64,000 bases of DNA from Brachypterus glaber (GCA_958510825.1 OY294044.1:106120893-106184892), one strand, 5' to 3'. Positions 25,801 to 31,354 are shown, counted from the stretch's first letter. Program-made: numbers and translations. The notes: generated from the letters alone by a model not told the origin.

Positions 25801-25919
25801 ACTTCATGGAACTAAAAGTAATGCCCCGGATGCTATTGGACCATCTACCAGAAAATGTATATAAAACCATAGATACGGTCCTGCGAGAACAAAGAAACGA
25901 TTCTAGTGAGATAATTTAG
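4692..25919 (+). CDS. DAGLB: Sn1-specific diacylglycerol lipase, beta-like (3' eight exons; gene continues upstream)
   Basis: This is a serine lipase that removes the sn-1 acyl chain of diacylglycerol to give 2-acylglycerol, including the endocannabinoid-type lipid 2-AG, at membranes. Eight exons join in consistent phase (196, 293, 166, 183, 155, 153, 113 and 172 coding bases) into 476 residues plus a TAA/TAG-type stop at 25,917-25,919. The order of landmarks is that of the family: LVPSDILAG segment; AAYGWPFVMYRY; AVRGSISLRDIFTDL of the alpha/beta hydrolase core; nucleophile GHSLG (Ser codon 8844-8846); GDDFVMRLG with the acid Asp at 14,271; YRILLNGFGYALFG; AGRILHI; and MLLDHLPENVY with the catalytic His at 25,842. 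The frame ends about 27 residues after that His, so it lacks the long C-terminal tail of the alpha form. That points to beta. Vertebrate DAGLB is about 670 residues, so roughly 190 residues with the four membrane helices must lie upstream of the window. All introns are loaded with transposons. No clear AATAAA follows the stop. The alternative call, an insect DAGL-alpha paralogue, is less likely because of the short tail. Confidence 0.93.
4980..5382 (+). repeat. Dispersed CpG-centred repeat, copy A
   Basis: Runs from TCGAACGACCTAGTGTACAC through a tandem of Cys/Arg-like codons of no coding meaning to a CpG-rich core GACTTCGCTTCGCGTCGTC and ends AAAACTACTATT. Two further copies are at 32,419-33,386 (with ~580 extra bases inside) and 62,289-63,428 (with a MITE inserted). 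It sits in the intron between exons a and b and has no coding frame conserved between copies. Confidence 0.75.
5383..6062. other. Rest of intron a-b
   Basis: The stretch 5560-5770 resembles 32,590-32,810 (shared words such as AACATTATTTT and TCTTTAAAAAGGAAAC), so it belongs to the same repeat family as copy A but in a different order. The last 60 bases are a T-rich polypyrimidine tract ending in AG at 6062, the acceptor of exon b. Confidence 0.5.
6063..6355 (+). CDS. DAGLB: DAGLB exon b
   Basis: 293 coding bases, entered after one base of a split Asp codon (G|AT) and ending in phase 0 at TTTGAG|GTAAG. It encodes MAAYGWPFVMYRYCFTGIF, a Cys-rich stretch (VTCCSCFRP ... DDNCCLCHL) and REEDILFASFRNHVFE. 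The tyrosine/tryptophan-rich AAYGWP segment and the Cys-rich insert are seen in the same position in animal DAG lipases. Confidence 0.92.
6377..6536. mobile_element. Foldback MITE, AGGGAACGTT family
   Basis: The ends TTAGGGAACGTT...ATTACGTAACGC and GCGTTACGTAATACTTGAAC..GTTCC are inverted. C-rich and G/C-skewed inner segments (CCCCCACCCC and CCCTCACCCCCC) fall in the centre. Related elements are at 28,846-29,088 and, in part, 50,100-50,206. Confidence 0.65.
6594..6631 (+). pseudogene. Decayed echo of the 3' end of exon b
   Basis: The bases GGATATTTTGTTTGCTTCTT and onward to ATCACGTTT repeat exon b positions 6316-6352 with two or three changes, about 280 bases downstream. The donor is not retained. 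This suggests a local tandem duplication whose remainder decayed or was displaced by the MITE at 6377-6536. Confidence 0.55.
6647..6785. mobile_element. CpG-centred foldback with ATAGTATATT ends
   Basis: The arms AATAGTATATTATTTACCAA..AGTGAG and CTCAAGTGGAAAATATAGTAT enclose a strong hairpin, GCGGGATGAGCGCGCTAGCGCG...CCCGC. It is non-coding. It resembles other small foldbacks in the window that share the AATAGTATA end and a CG-rich centre. Confidence 0.6.
6786..7594. other. Rest of intron b-c
   Basis: AT-rich. A short direct repeat (AATATATAGGTTGTA at about 7098 and 7140) is visible. The acceptor ATTACAG ends at 7594. No other structure was recognised. Confidence 0.4.
7595..7760 (+). CDS. 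DAGLB: DAGLB exon c
   Basis: 166 coding bases, entered in phase 0 (LPFCVITDHKT) and leaving one base of a Gly codon before GTAAGT at 7761. It encodes the AVRGSISLRDIFTDLTA strand-helix of the alpha/beta hydrolase core and ends MAHKGMTIG. Human DAGLB has the closely similar AVRGTMSLQDVLTDL and AHKGI in this order. Confidence 0.92.
7818..8413. mobile_element. Mariner-like MITE in intron c-d
   Basis: The left end TACCGGGTGTCCCAACTCTT and the right end (reverse) TACAGGGTGATCAATAACTG mark a TA-flanked element. Inner inverted segments pair around AAATGGAAAGGGGG (about 7952) and CACCTTTCCATTT (about 8272). The right third matches the terminal region of the elements at 36,031 and 62,339. Confidence 0.6.
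8414..8748. other. AT-rich end of intron c-d
   Basis: No element was recognised. The acceptor ATTATTTTCAG closes at 8748. Confidence 0.4.
8749..8931 (+). CDS. DAGLB: DAGLB exon d, nucleophile elbow
   Basis: 183 coding bases. Carries LVLTGHSLGAGVACLLALKI, the Gly-x-Ser-x-Gly lipase elbow with the nucleophile Ser at 8844-8846, followed by VYAFATPG. The donor CCCG|GTAAGT splits a codon after its first base. The next intron is 5.3 kb and full of repeats. Confidence 0.94.
9014..9056 (+). repeat. Solo fragment of a MITE end
   Basis: ATAGTCCGTTCAATTATGCA and the following AGATAGTA match the right end (reversed) of the foldback at 26,882-27,441. The partner end was not found nearby. Confidence 0.5.
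9556..9590 (-). other. Hammerhead-like motif of Penelope-type repeats (solo)
   Basis: On the - strand: CTGAAGAAG, then AAGG-loop-CCTT, then CGAAACG. This is the same layout as at 49,241-49,272. The stem bases differ while pairing is kept. It could be a relic of the hammerhead ribozyme region that Penelope-like elements carry, but the core is not the canonical CTGATGA, so activity is doubtful. Confidence 0.35.
9591..9926. other. A/T-rich simple sequence
   Basis: Short near-repeats around 9675-9760 (AAGGTGTA, AAGTGTATAAG, AGATATGTRAATAAGTAAAAA). Nothing else was recognised. Confidence 0.4.
9927..11557. mobile_element. Foldback element split by a LINE insertion
   Basis: The left arm 9927-10010 (CACAGCCACACAAAAAAAAT ... 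CTATGTTTACAATAGG ... GTCGCTGAATCCGAATCC) is mirrored at about 11,468-11,557 (GGTGACC..ACATATTGTAAACATG..TTTGTGTGTCTGTG). Between them lie a reverse-transcriptase fragment (10,085-11,270) and a partial second element beginning CCGGCACACAAAAAAAA at 11,272. The end signature (CGGCACACAAA, then GCTGAATCYGAATC) recurs at 12,905-13,204 and 59,024-59,333. Confidence 0.55.
10085..11117 (+). pseudogene. Non-LTR reverse transcriptase fragment (5' truncated, frameshifted)
   Basis: It begins near the QGTVMG motif and continues FKMYVNDLPK, then FADDTMVYL with the polymerase active-site Asp pair, then NKLCINVNKSKY and EEIKYLGVIIDSKLNF. A stop at about 10,410 and a break at 10,560-10,680 interrupt the frame. 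The thumb and C-terminal part resumes (LLYKSIIAPHVEYCSTI ... NKCMRIILKC ... EYATRNNLDF ... FNQLPTSIKN) and stops at 11,117. A (TTA)n tail at about 11,247-11,270 marks the 3' end. This is a Jockey/CR1-like LINE remnant with the endonuclease and 5' part missing. The clade is not certain. Confidence 0.8.
11558..12284. other. Unassigned AT-rich sequence
   Basis: An inverted pair near 11,572-11,590 and 11,738-11,765 (TTCTTTGTTTGAAAAGTGT / ACACTTTTCAAACAAAGAA) marks a small foldback of about 190 bases. The rest shows nothing recognisable. Confidence 0.45.
12285..12430. mobile_element. Small CpG-centred foldback
   Basis: GTATGGAATAGTCATTCCGC at the left pairs with GCGGAATATTGTCTATTCCATAC at the right. 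The centre holds GCGCTCGCGGG and GCTCGCGCGG. The outer words AGTATAGTCTACA and TAGAATATACTATTCTGTAG resemble the AATAGTATA ends of similar elements. Confidence 0.55.
12905..13204. mobile_element. Foldback MITE, GGCCCACAAA family
   Basis: The arms GGCCCACAAAAAATAAAAAG ... TTGTCTGTGCTGGGG ... TTCTTATGTATTTTGGGACG and the reverse at 13,105-13,204 pair closely. A further half arm lies at about 12,808-12,870. It is related by layout (CACAAA end, then GCTGAA) to 59,024-59,333. Confidence 0.65.
13205..14010. other. Unassigned intron sequence
   Basis: Includes an imperfect hairpin around ATCATGACCAAGATG / CATCTTG..ATCATGAC (about 13,627-13,670) and the word GGCGCCATCTAGCGG at about 13,709. No gene was seen. 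Confidence 0.4.
14011..14202. other. Poly-T/poly-A low complexity and acceptor tract
   Basis: Long T runs with some A runs lead into the acceptor TTTTTTTCAG that ends at 14,202. Confidence 0.6.
14203..14357 (+). CDS. DAGLB: DAGLB exon e, catalytic Asp
   Basis: 155 coding bases, completing the split codon and ending in phase 0 at CCCAAG|GTGAG. It encodes AGLLSREAAKLTESFIFTVG and GDDFVMRLGVDSIENLR. Comparison with the family's GKDVIPRL motif makes the second Asp (14,271-14,273) the charge-relay residue. The exon ends HASKLPK, which joins YRILLNG of exon f, as in human KPKYKILLHG. Confidence 0.93.
14610..15085 (-). mobile_element. Decayed MITE interior related to 27,478-28,447
   Basis: Long shared words with the reverse complement of about 27,790-28,235, such as TCGAAAACGGTTAATCCTAC, GGAATCATATTCCAAATAAA and CAAAACCTCGTTGCTATAT. 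The terminal GGGACTGTTC ends are not visible here, so this is an internal remnant. Confidence 0.6.
15107..15279. mobile_element. Small foldback, TGAACCGACTTC ends
   Basis: TGAACCGACTTCTATGTCTC at the left is mirrored by AGAATAGAAGTCGGTTCA at the right, with further pairing TACTTAAGTC..TGCCAATTTC / GAAATTGGCACCGACTTAAGTA. A related, rearranged copy lies at 41,040-41,250. Confidence 0.7.
15362..15425 (+). pseudogene. Decayed echo of exon e end plus donor (1)
   Basis: The words ATATCGAAAATTT, TTGCATG, CTAAACCATGCAAGGTGAGAT follow the order of exon e positions 14,300-14,365 (ATCGAAAATTTGAGG ... TTGCATGCCAGCAAACTACCCAAGGTGAGAT). This is a partial, degenerate duplication that keeps an AAGGTGAG donor-like site but not the reading frame. 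Confidence 0.5.
16005..16172. mobile_element. Small foldback, GCATGTTGAATTAT ends
   Basis: TGCATGTTGAATTATACATA with TTTTTTTACTGTAT is mirrored at 16,128-16,172 as AATACAGTAAAAAAATTATC ... AATTCAACATGCA. The centre includes TTGTTTTCGCGCATT. No coding sequence. Confidence 0.65.
16187..16365 (+). pseudogene. Decayed echo of exon e end, donor and following intron (2)
   Basis: GACAGTATC..AAATTAAAAGGTTGCATG ... CAAACTACCC..GGAAGGTGAGAT corresponds to exon e from about 14,297 through the donor. The next ~120 bases also follow the real intron (ATTTTCATGAT..TTTTTATCGAG..AATATTTGTTTAACCCTGAT against 14,376-14,487). A tandem duplication that includes intron sequence explains this best. Confidence 0.6.
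16366..16720. other. Unassigned intron sequence
   Basis: AT-rich, nothing recognised. Confidence 0.35.
16721..17545. repeat. ACGTTA-word region with a 49-bp tandem repeat
   Basis: Both ends are dense in words of the form TAACGTTAG / CTAACGTTA / AAGTTAGA. At about 17,399-17,545 a unit of 49 bases (beginning TAACGTTTTTGT) is repeated about three times (start points 17,422, 17,471 and 17,520). The whole stretch is probably one non-autonomous element built from a reiterated word, but its exact ends were not found. Confidence 0.55.
17719..18466. mobile_element. Word-repeat TIR element 1 (GGACATCC / GGATATAC words)
   Basis: The ends are CCCAGATAGCACA and TGTGCTATATGGG, flanked by TA. Most of the body outside the nested foldback (17,963-18,107) is made of degenerate copies of a short word, GGACATCCCCAGGATATAC and its inverse (for example at 17,743, 17,780, 17,819, 18,290, 18,330 and 18,420). 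Similar ends on unrelated bodies occur at 20,791, 22,082, 25,956, 38,033, 44,233 and 45,019. No protein is encoded. A DNA transposon origin is inferred from the inverted ends. Confidence 0.7.
17963..18107. mobile_element. Foldback nested inside word-repeat element 1
   Basis: AAAAGTGGCTATCAAATAGT and TATTGC are mirrored exactly at 18,078-18,107 (GCAATACTATTTGATAGCCA...). The interior is unrelated to the host element's words, which resume on either side. Confidence 0.7.
18835..19580. mobile_element. Foldback MITE with ~190-bp arms, GGTGGGTCAAAA ends
   Basis: The left arm GGTGGGTCAAAAAAACCGAC ... TCTGAAAAATCGGTTGCTAG ... GGTTCTCCGCTTT ... CAGTATTAGAAACAAAAATT is mirrored with few differences at about 19,395-19,580. 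The centre is AT-rich and non-coding. Confidence 0.8.
19828..19980 (+). CDS. DAGLB: DAGLB exon f
   Basis: 153 coding bases (51 codons, phase 0 at both ends). It encodes YRILLNGFGYALFGVPPGDL and then a variable, polar loop ending SPLLGHRLIPTVAAST. The acceptor TTTTTTTTAG ends at 19,827 and the donor ACA|GTAAGT is at 19,981. The YRILLNG...FG segment matches the family. The loop is where vertebrate enzymes carry a flexible, phosphorylated insert. Confidence 0.92.
20303..20789. mobile_element. Foldback MITE, TACACTCAGAAAAATC ends
   Basis: TACACTCAGAAAAATCTC..TTGTAAAATCAA at the left and TTGATTTTACAACG..ATTTTTCTCTGAGTGTA at the right. The interior is very AT-rich. It touches the next element directly at 20,790. 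Confidence 0.65.
20791..21653. mobile_element. Word-repeat TIR element 2 (ACATAACATG words)
   Basis: The ends are CCCAGTCCGCACATATATGG and CCATGTATTTGTGTTGACTGGG, flanked by TA. The flanks of the element are packed with words of the type ACATAACATG / CATGTTATGTA / TACATATGTATG, including one near-perfect palindrome at about 20,969-21,003. A unit of about 95 bases (…AGAAAGATTTTTTA…GCCATATTACAT…) is duplicated at 20,825-21,000. No coding sequence. Confidence 0.7.
22082..22863 (+). mobile_element. Word-repeat TIR element 3 (TAACATCAC words), copy 1
   Basis: Starts CCCAGGTAGCAAGGGATGTT and ends AACATGA..TTTTGCTACCTGG. The body has repeated TAACATCAC / GTGATGTTA / CATGTTATTT words near both ends and a non-repetitive centre (GATAGGGGGCTCTGCCGG ... 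CACGGACACGGATTAAAGG). A near full-length copy lies inverted at 44,233-45,012. Confidence 0.75.
22864..23344. other. Unassigned end of intron f-g
   Basis: Contains a possible repeat piece (GTGTGCCATCTATTGCTAGATGTAG at 23,019-23,045) but no inverted ends were found. The acceptor TTTTTTAG closes at 23,344. Confidence 0.4.
23345..23457 (+). CDS. DAGLB: DAGLB exon g
   Basis: 113 coding bases, phase 0 in and two bases of an Arg codon out (AG|GTACAG). It encodes EAALLSRDISVRRFSKARLF followed by TAGRILHIVARKKTKAE. The AGRILHI piece matches PGRIIHL of the family, a core strand before the last helix. Confidence 0.9.
24251..25062 (+). mobile_element. 5'-truncated LINE insertion with target duplication
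   Basis: The insertion is flanked by TTAAGATTTTT (24,245) and CTAAGATTATTTTT (25,061), which read as a target-site duplication of TAAGATT-type sequence. It ends with a short AAACTAAACTAAACTAAG tail instead of poly(A). The coding part is described separately. The open frame and clean junctions suggest a fairly young insertion. Confidence 0.7.
24258..24977 (+). pseudogene. Non-LTR retrotransposon ORF2 C-terminus: RNase H domain and zinc-knuckle-like tail
   Basis: Open from FQAEIYAIYVCAQEM to the stop at 24,977 (240 codons). RNase H catalytic features are the Glu of QAEIYAI, the Asp of IISDSQAAIKAL and the final Asp of WVPGHQGIDGNEKADDLE. The first catalytic Asp (YTDGS motif) and all the reverse transcriptase are missing, so the copy starts inside RNase H. 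Downstream, VCRRCGEGDEEPYHLICECP has the Cys-Cys-His-Cys spacing typical of LINE ORF2 tails with an RNase H domain. It cannot move on its own. It is on the same strand as DAGLB but inside the intron. Confidence 0.88.
25748..25919 (+). CDS. DAGLB: DAGLB exon h (last), catalytic His and stop
   Basis: 172 bases to the stop. It encodes RKAGTGGPSYEMRWAVAEDF and then MELKVMPRMLLDHLPENVYK, with the family's DHLP/DHMP histidine at 25,842-25,844, and ends REQRNDSSEII. The acceptor TTTTCTTAATAG ends at 25,747. The tail after the His is short, as in the beta form. A word-repeat element begins 36 bases after the stop, so the 3' UTR must run into transposon sequence. The nearest ATTAAA is at about 26,248. 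Confidence 0.93.
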
Positions 25920-25955
25920 GATATTTTTAATAATTATACTTTTTTCTACTACCTA

Positions 25956-26638
25956 CCCAGACAGCACAAAGATGACTTAAAGAGATCTTTAAGATGTCGT
26001 AGCTTGTCATTGAAGACGTCTTAAGAACGTCGGTTTTCGCCGTATATGCATCTTAAAGACGTCTTAACGACGTCGTATGTTACAAAAGGTAACGTCTTTA
26101 AGACATCTTTTTTTAAAACGCCTTACTTGCACAGGCGACTTTACAACATAATACCCCCTCCCATTTATGTTGCTAGGTACGGTCATATTGATATAAAAAG
26201 CGTAATAAGAATTAGAATGGGAGGTTAATTGTTTGTCAAAAAAAGATATTAAAAAATGTGAATTTTTTGAATTTTTTTTTTTTTTTTAATTTTTTTTCAG
26301 TTTTTTTTTTGAAATTTCTTTTTTGATTTTTTTTAATTTTTTCGTTTTTCGTAAAAAGAAAGTAAAAAAAAATTAAATTTATTTTTTTATTTTTTTGTTT
26401 TTCAAAAAAAGTGGTAAATTTTTTAATAGTTGATTGTGGTTAATTTATTTTTAGCGATGAGTATTGAAGTTAAGACGTTTTGTACCGATACTTAAAAACA
26501 TCTTATAGACATCATAATCAGATATCTTTTAAACATCCCTAAAAAGATGTCCATTAAATATCCTTTTTATATCTTTAGGCGTCCAGACATAATTAAGATC
26601 TAAAAAATACTTCTTTAAAATATCATGTGCTGTCTGGG
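25956..26638. mobile_element. Word-repeat TIR element 4 (AAGACGTCTTAA words)
   Basis: The ends CCTACCCAGACAGCACA and TGTGCTGTCTGGGTAGG are perfect inverted repeats of 17 bases. Both flanks are built of AAGACGTCTTAA / TTAAGACGTC / AGATGTC words (for example at 26,018, 26,056, 26,070, 26,093, 26,470 and 26,542). The centre (26,240-26,450) is poly-T/poly-A rich. It lies immediately downstream of the DAGLB stop. Confidence 0.75.
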
Positions 26639-26881
26639 TAGGTACACTGTAACCACGTAAAATCTCATACGCAACACCTTGACTTTGACCCCAAAGTTTC
26701 TCACCCCAAATATTTGCTTTATTTCTTTTTTCATTTAAAAAAAATTCCGGATTTTTTTTTTCAAAATTTTTCTTTACTTGTTTTTCTTTATAACTATTCA
26801 AAGTTGTCTTGGTAACTGGAATTCTCTGTCAGTCCAGTAGTAGAAAAAAACTCACATGCGCCTCAGACTGTAAGTTACTAT
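26639..26881. other. AT-rich spacer
   Basis: Nothing recognised. Confidence 0.35.
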
Positions 26882-27441
26882 ACTCTGTCCAGTTATGCAA
26901 GATAGTAAGCGACGCGGCCCGTTTTACATCATAGAGCACATAAATAGCATAATTATGCATAAATGGTAGTGTTTCAAAAATTTAACAGATGTCGGTACTG
27001 TTTTCTTGGGAAGGGCCTATCCAAAGACTCGCGTATCAAGCATAGTACATAAGAATGCGATGCCAGGATTGGCTTTTTGTGTTGTCATGTATCTTGTAAC
27101 CTAAAAGATTTGACGTTTTCCTTGTGTTCAATATAATTTACGCTAATACAATATGTAGAATATAACTTACTGTGAGTGTATGAAGAATAAACCAAAAAAG
27201 AACCTTTTTCAATACCAAACAAAATAACATTAAGTATAACCATTTTTTTATGTAACTTTCCCTTCTTTTATTAGCTTTAGCGACCGTCAATAATAATGAT
27301 TATCATAATAATCACAATGATTGTTATAGACATAAAATGTCACAATATTTTATATGTTGAAAGGTACGAGTTTTTAACCAATGATGTAGCTTAAAAATCG
27401 CGGGAATTTTAGACTACTATCTTGCATAATTGGACGGACTA
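26882..27441. mobile_element. Foldback MITE, TATGCAAGATAGTA ends
   Basis: CTGTCCAGTTATGCAAGATA..GTA at the left and TACTATCTTGCATAATTGGACGG at the right are inverted. A solo end fragment of the family lies at 9014-9056. The interior is non-coding. Confidence 0.65.
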
Positions 27442-27477
27442 TGTTAACTTTAATTGTTAATTCCTCGATTTCTTATA

Positions 27478-28447
27478 AGGGACTGTTCACAAATTTCGTT
27501 ACTCAATTTAGTCTTCTTTTAGACCACCTCGCAAGGGGCGAAGCCTCACCCCTATCGTGAAGTAATCATTACATATTTTTTTTATTGGCTAGGCTGGGGG
27601 TCCATTTAATTATTATGTAACATACTTTTTGGGCAATTTTGACCCCCCCTCTATATAACCTCTTTTGATATACACGTTGTATTTGAAATAGGGTCCGAAA
27701 TTTGAACGGATGATTTTACATCATAAATATGACAAAAAAATCGTCAAAAATATGTCTAAAAATGCGTCGTAAGGGAGCTAAGCCCCTTTGAAAGTGGCTA
27801 AAAAATTTGGTTTTCATTTAATAGCTCAGGAACCCTTTGAGATATAGCAACGAGGTTTTGCACGCGAACTAATCTTAATAAGGTCCATCTATCAATGTTA
27901 TTTTTATCTACTTATTTTAAACAAGGGTGTGCGAAACGGGGGGACTTTACCAGTTTTTTGTCCCAACTTTTTTATCTGTGTAGGTTCTATGTAATTTTAT
28001 TTTTGGAATATGATTTCTTAGGTCAAATTACATAAAAAAGGTCTTTTTGTTTAATACTGTAGGATTAACCGTTTTCGAGAAAAACTCATTTAAAGGTGAA
28101 ATTTTACGGTAAAAGGACGAAAAATTAATTACTTAAATGTTGAAAACCGAAATTTTAATGATACACGGTTTTTCTATTTCAAAAACACCCCCGCAGTTTC
28201 AAAGGGGATTAGTTCCCTTACGATGCATTTTTAGACATATTTTTTACGATTTTTTTTTAGACGTGTTTATAGGAACTTTTTGTCATATTTTCTGATTTAG
28301 AATCACCCCTTAAAATTTCGGACCCTATTTCAAATACACCGTGTATGGTCCTATAATTTACGTACGTAACTTTGGTGCTAACGTTGGTGTGTAACATACT
28401 ACTTGAACAAATCCTAGGCGTGTGACGAAATTTTTGAACAGACCCTT
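27478..28447. mobile_element. MITE with AGGGACTGTTCACAAA ends
   Basis: AAGGGACTGTTCACAAATTTCG begins at 27,477 and is mirrored by GACGAAATTTTTGAACAGACCCTT ending at 28,447. TA lies on both sides. Inner segments around 27,780-28,230 match the remnant at 14,610-15,085. The right third (CATATTTTCTGATTTAGAATC..CCCTTAAAATTTCGG) resembles the ends of the 36,031 family. Confidence 0.7.
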
Positions 28448-28845
28448 TAGTAAGCACAAACTTGCAATTCTCGGTACATAAAGATTATTTTACTTACACA
28501 ACTTACACGACTTTTTTGCAGTAAGAAACGAAGTTTTGAAAATCCCATTTAATGTAGCAGAGTTATACTAGCAGCGCGCTGCAGCGTTTTCAAAATTCAT
28601 TATTGTAAGAAACTGTAGCAGTGACTTAAGCAGTAAGTACTGCTTACTAGACAGTATATATTTTTTTAACCTTTGTTTTTTTGCAATACGTTTATTTTTA
28701 CGATTTATTTTTAATATGAGTTTTTTTTTATAGAATCTAAAAAACCTCTTAATCATTAATGATCTATTTATTGTTACATTAGCCTTAATTTTTGATTTAA
28801 TATTATTTTGAGAAAATTTTTGTTGATTATTCTTTAGATTTCATA
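28448..28845. other. Unassigned AT-rich sequence
   Basis: Short inverted words around GCAGCGCGCTGC (28,571) and AGTAAGTACTGCTTACT (28,634) only. Confidence 0.35.
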
Positions 28846-29088
28846 AGGGAACGTTCAAGTATTACGTAATGCAAAATATACCAAAATTCATACACTTCAT
28901 ACCTCGGTTCTCGCGTTATTCGAGGCTGTAGAGATTTCATATTTTGGCTACCCCCCCTAACACACTCCCTTTTAGGGGGGGGGTAGTCAAAATATGAAAT
29001 CTCTATAATCTATAATAACGTGAGAACCGGGGTATGAAGTGTATGAATTTTGGTACAATTTGCGTTATGTAATACTTGAACGTTCCCT
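28846..29088. mobile_element. Near-perfect foldback MITE, GGGAACGTTCAAGTATTACG
   Basis: The arms of about 110 bases pair nearly completely (GGGAACGTTCAAGTATTACG ... TTCATACACTTCATACC ... GAGATTTCATATTTTGGCTA, then the inverse). The turn is a C8/G9-type skewed loop at about 28,950-28,985. It is flanked by TAA on both sides (28,844 and 29,088). Related copies are at 6377 and 50,100. Confidence 0.85.
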
Positions 29089-29090
29089 AA

Positions 29091-29562
29091 TTCTGCCGAA
29101 ATTTTTTAAAAAGCATTAATCGGTTTTATCAAGGTGGGCATTGAAATCGTACATTTTACAACACAGTTTGATTTAGTTTGACAGGTAGGAATTAATTTTT
29201 AAAGTAAGGTTATTTATTTGTCAAATTCAAAACATATCAAAGCAAAAACGGAGTAACCACTTTGATTTTTTTTTCTAAAAATTAATATTAGTAGAATAAA
29301 ATTTATCGGAAAAATAAAACAACATAATTTACAAAACTTTTCTAATTATAAAGCATCATAAGAATAACTTAAATATTACAATAAAAAAAACAAAAAACAA
29401 AAAATCCAGTACTTGCTGTATTTTATCCTGGACGGTTTTTGTCCAAAGGTTAACGCAACTTTTAAAATCTCTTGTCAAAATGATATGATGTTGTAAAATT
29501 TACGATTTCAATGCCTTCCTTGAATAAACCTATTATTCCTTTTTAAAAAAATTCGGCAGAAT
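29091..29562. mobile_element. Foldback MITE, ATTCTGCCGAAATTTT ends
   Basis: ATTCTGCCGAA at 29,090 pairs with TTCGGCAGAAT at 29,552-29,562. Further pairs are GGGCATTGAAATCGTACATT..TTACAACA and TGTTGTAAAATTTACGATTT..CAATGCC. It follows the previous MITE with no gap. The interior is non-coding. Confidence 0.7.
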
Positions 29563-29663
29563 TATACATAATATGTATATAAAACATCTGTGTTTTGGGT
29601 TATACATATTACTTATGTATATAAAACTGGTTTGTTTTAGCTTAATTTGAAAAAAAAAGACTA

Positions 29664-29808
29664 ATCCCTGCTGATAATGACGGGTCTGGGCGGGTATAAA
29701 TGGTGCATAAAACCGGACTTGAGCGGATTAAATTCACCCGCTCAAGTTCGATCTATGCAACATTTATACCCGCGCAGACCCGTCATTTTCAATAGGGATG
29801 CTATTAAA
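29664..29808. mobile_element. Small foldback, AATCCCTGCTGATAATGACG
   Basis: GATAATGACGGGTCTGGGCG..GGTATAAAT pairs with ATTTATACCCGCGCAGACCC..GTCATTTTCAATAGGGAT. The inner pair is GACTTGAGCGG / CCGCTCAAGTTC. About 145 bases. Confidence 0.75.
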
Positions 29809-30065
29809 TTTAAAGACTACATAGTCTTTTTTCTGTAAAATATTTAAAATTAAAATTAAGTACCTATAAAGAAAAATAAAAATATATTCAAAATGGTTCA
29901 AAAACTGACCACTTTTGATATTTTTTTGAAAAGATAAATTTAAAGTTATACATAAATCAACCTTAACGCACTTAATGTATCCTTCCAAATAAATAAAAAA
30001 AATGTTACATTCCTGGAATTCTAACGGTCCAATTTTTTTATATCTACTAGTCCGGGAGCTCCGCC
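29809..30065. other. AT-rich spacer
   Basis: Nothing recognised. Confidence 0.35.
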
Positions 30066-30289
30066 CAGTAGAATTTTTTATATTACCTCACCGTTGAGAC
30101 TTTGCATATGTGTTCCTTATGTCCAGTCAAACAACTTCTTACAGAAGAAAATTATCCCTTGCGGTGCGTTTTTTTTTGGGACCAACCCTTAACTTTAGGG
30201 CCTTCGGCAACGGTAACAGAAAATTTTTGTCGCACAAGGTTACCACTTGATTTTAAATATTTTTATCCAATACATACAAATAATAAGAC

Positions 30290-30600
30290 AATTACCAGCT
30301 TTATTTTAAATAGATAAACTCAATAATAACCCCCGCGTGGCTTTTACTTTATTGAGTGGATAATTATTTATTTTACCCACTTAACTGTCACTTGTTAAAT
30401 TATTTTCTTGTAAAAGTCATTAAAATTTTTAATAAAAATATGAATTCCTAAGTTATTTATTGGATAAAACCTTGTATGGCACTCATGGGTAAACCGATAT
30501 TGCCCTCTCGAAAATTAACCTGCTTGGCTGACGCCTCGCAGGTTAAATTTCTCATGGGCAATATCTTACTTTACCCACTAGTACCATAAATAACTATTAT
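30290..30600 (-). repeat. Dispersed repeat, copy 2 (inverse of 4174-4482)
   Basis: It reads as the reverse complement of 4174-4482 along its whole length with few differences. See that entry for internal structure. It is bounded here by the arms of the outer foldback and a small MITE. Confidence 0.7.
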
Positions 30601-30726
30601 TAAACGATCCTAAAAAAATCAGCTCTGAGGTGCTTAATATTATGACGTCATAACTAACCTAACATGGTAAAGTTGTGTCGTCATAACATTTAGCACCTCA
30701 CAGCAGATTTTTTCAGGATCGTTTAA
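30600..30726. mobile_element. Small foldback, TTAAACGATCCT ends
   Basis: TTAAACGATCCTAAAAAAATC and GATTTTTTCAGGATCGTTTAA are inverted. The inner pairs are GAGGTGCT / AGCACCTC and TTATGACGTCATAA-like words. Confidence 0.75.
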
Positions 30727-30945
30727 TAAATAAAAGTAAAAAATTTAAAATCAAGTGGTTACCTTGTCCAACAAAAATTTTCGGGTAATACCGTTGTCGG
30801 ACGCTCTAAAGTTAAGGTTATGTCCCAAAAAAAAAACGCCCCTCTACCTAGAAATTTCTTATGTAAGAAGTTGTTTGACAGAGCATAAAGAACATATATA
30901 CAAAGCCTATACGGTGCGGTAATAAAAAAATTCTACTGTGCGGTC

Positions 30946-31354
30946 TAAAGTACGCCCCGTTTTGACTTTTGAACCACTTAAGATATGAACTTTAAATTTT
31001 TTAACACTTGAATAACATCTAAATTATTTTTTGGTATAATTGATACTTTTGGTGGACACGATGGGGCACAAGGGCAAGGGTAACATAAAATTTATTTGTT
31101 ATGGATCGTATAATTTTATTTATTTTTATTATTATTTTTTTTATGTAGAATTTTTATTTATTATCTTAGGTTTTTTTGAAATTTTCATTTATGTCATTTA
31201 AAATTTGTTTTAAAGTATAGCTTATGTTTTGTAACGTGAAATTAATCATTAAACAAAAATTGTTCGTTTTTTTTTTTAAGAAATGTTGACAAAAATTTGC
31301 ATTTATAACAATCTCTAAACGCCTCAAAAAAAAAAATGAAAACTTAAAAAAATA
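30946..31354. other. AT-rich sequence, possible outer element arm
   Basis: Around 31,048 (GGACACGATGGGGCACAAGG) and 31,990-32,035 (reverse GGACACAATGG..GCAGGG) a weak inverted pair may bound an older element around the MITE at 31,355. Confidence 0.35.

Larger units (their letters stand above)
30066..30945. mobile_element. Foldback element carrying nested repeats
   Basis: The left arm 30,066-30,275 (AGTAGAATTTTTTATATTAC ... CAAACAACTTCTTACA ... CTTAACTTTAGGGC ... GGTTACCACTTGATTTTAAA) is mirrored at about 30,733-30,945. The loop region holds the dispersed repeat copy 30,290-30,600 and a small foldback 30,600-30,726. This makes at least three insertion levels. Confidence 0.75.

Noticed and set aside
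30102..30317. 71-codon frame starting MHMCSLCPVKQ
   Set aside because: It lies inside an arm of a foldback element, and its inverse copy in the other arm is not open.
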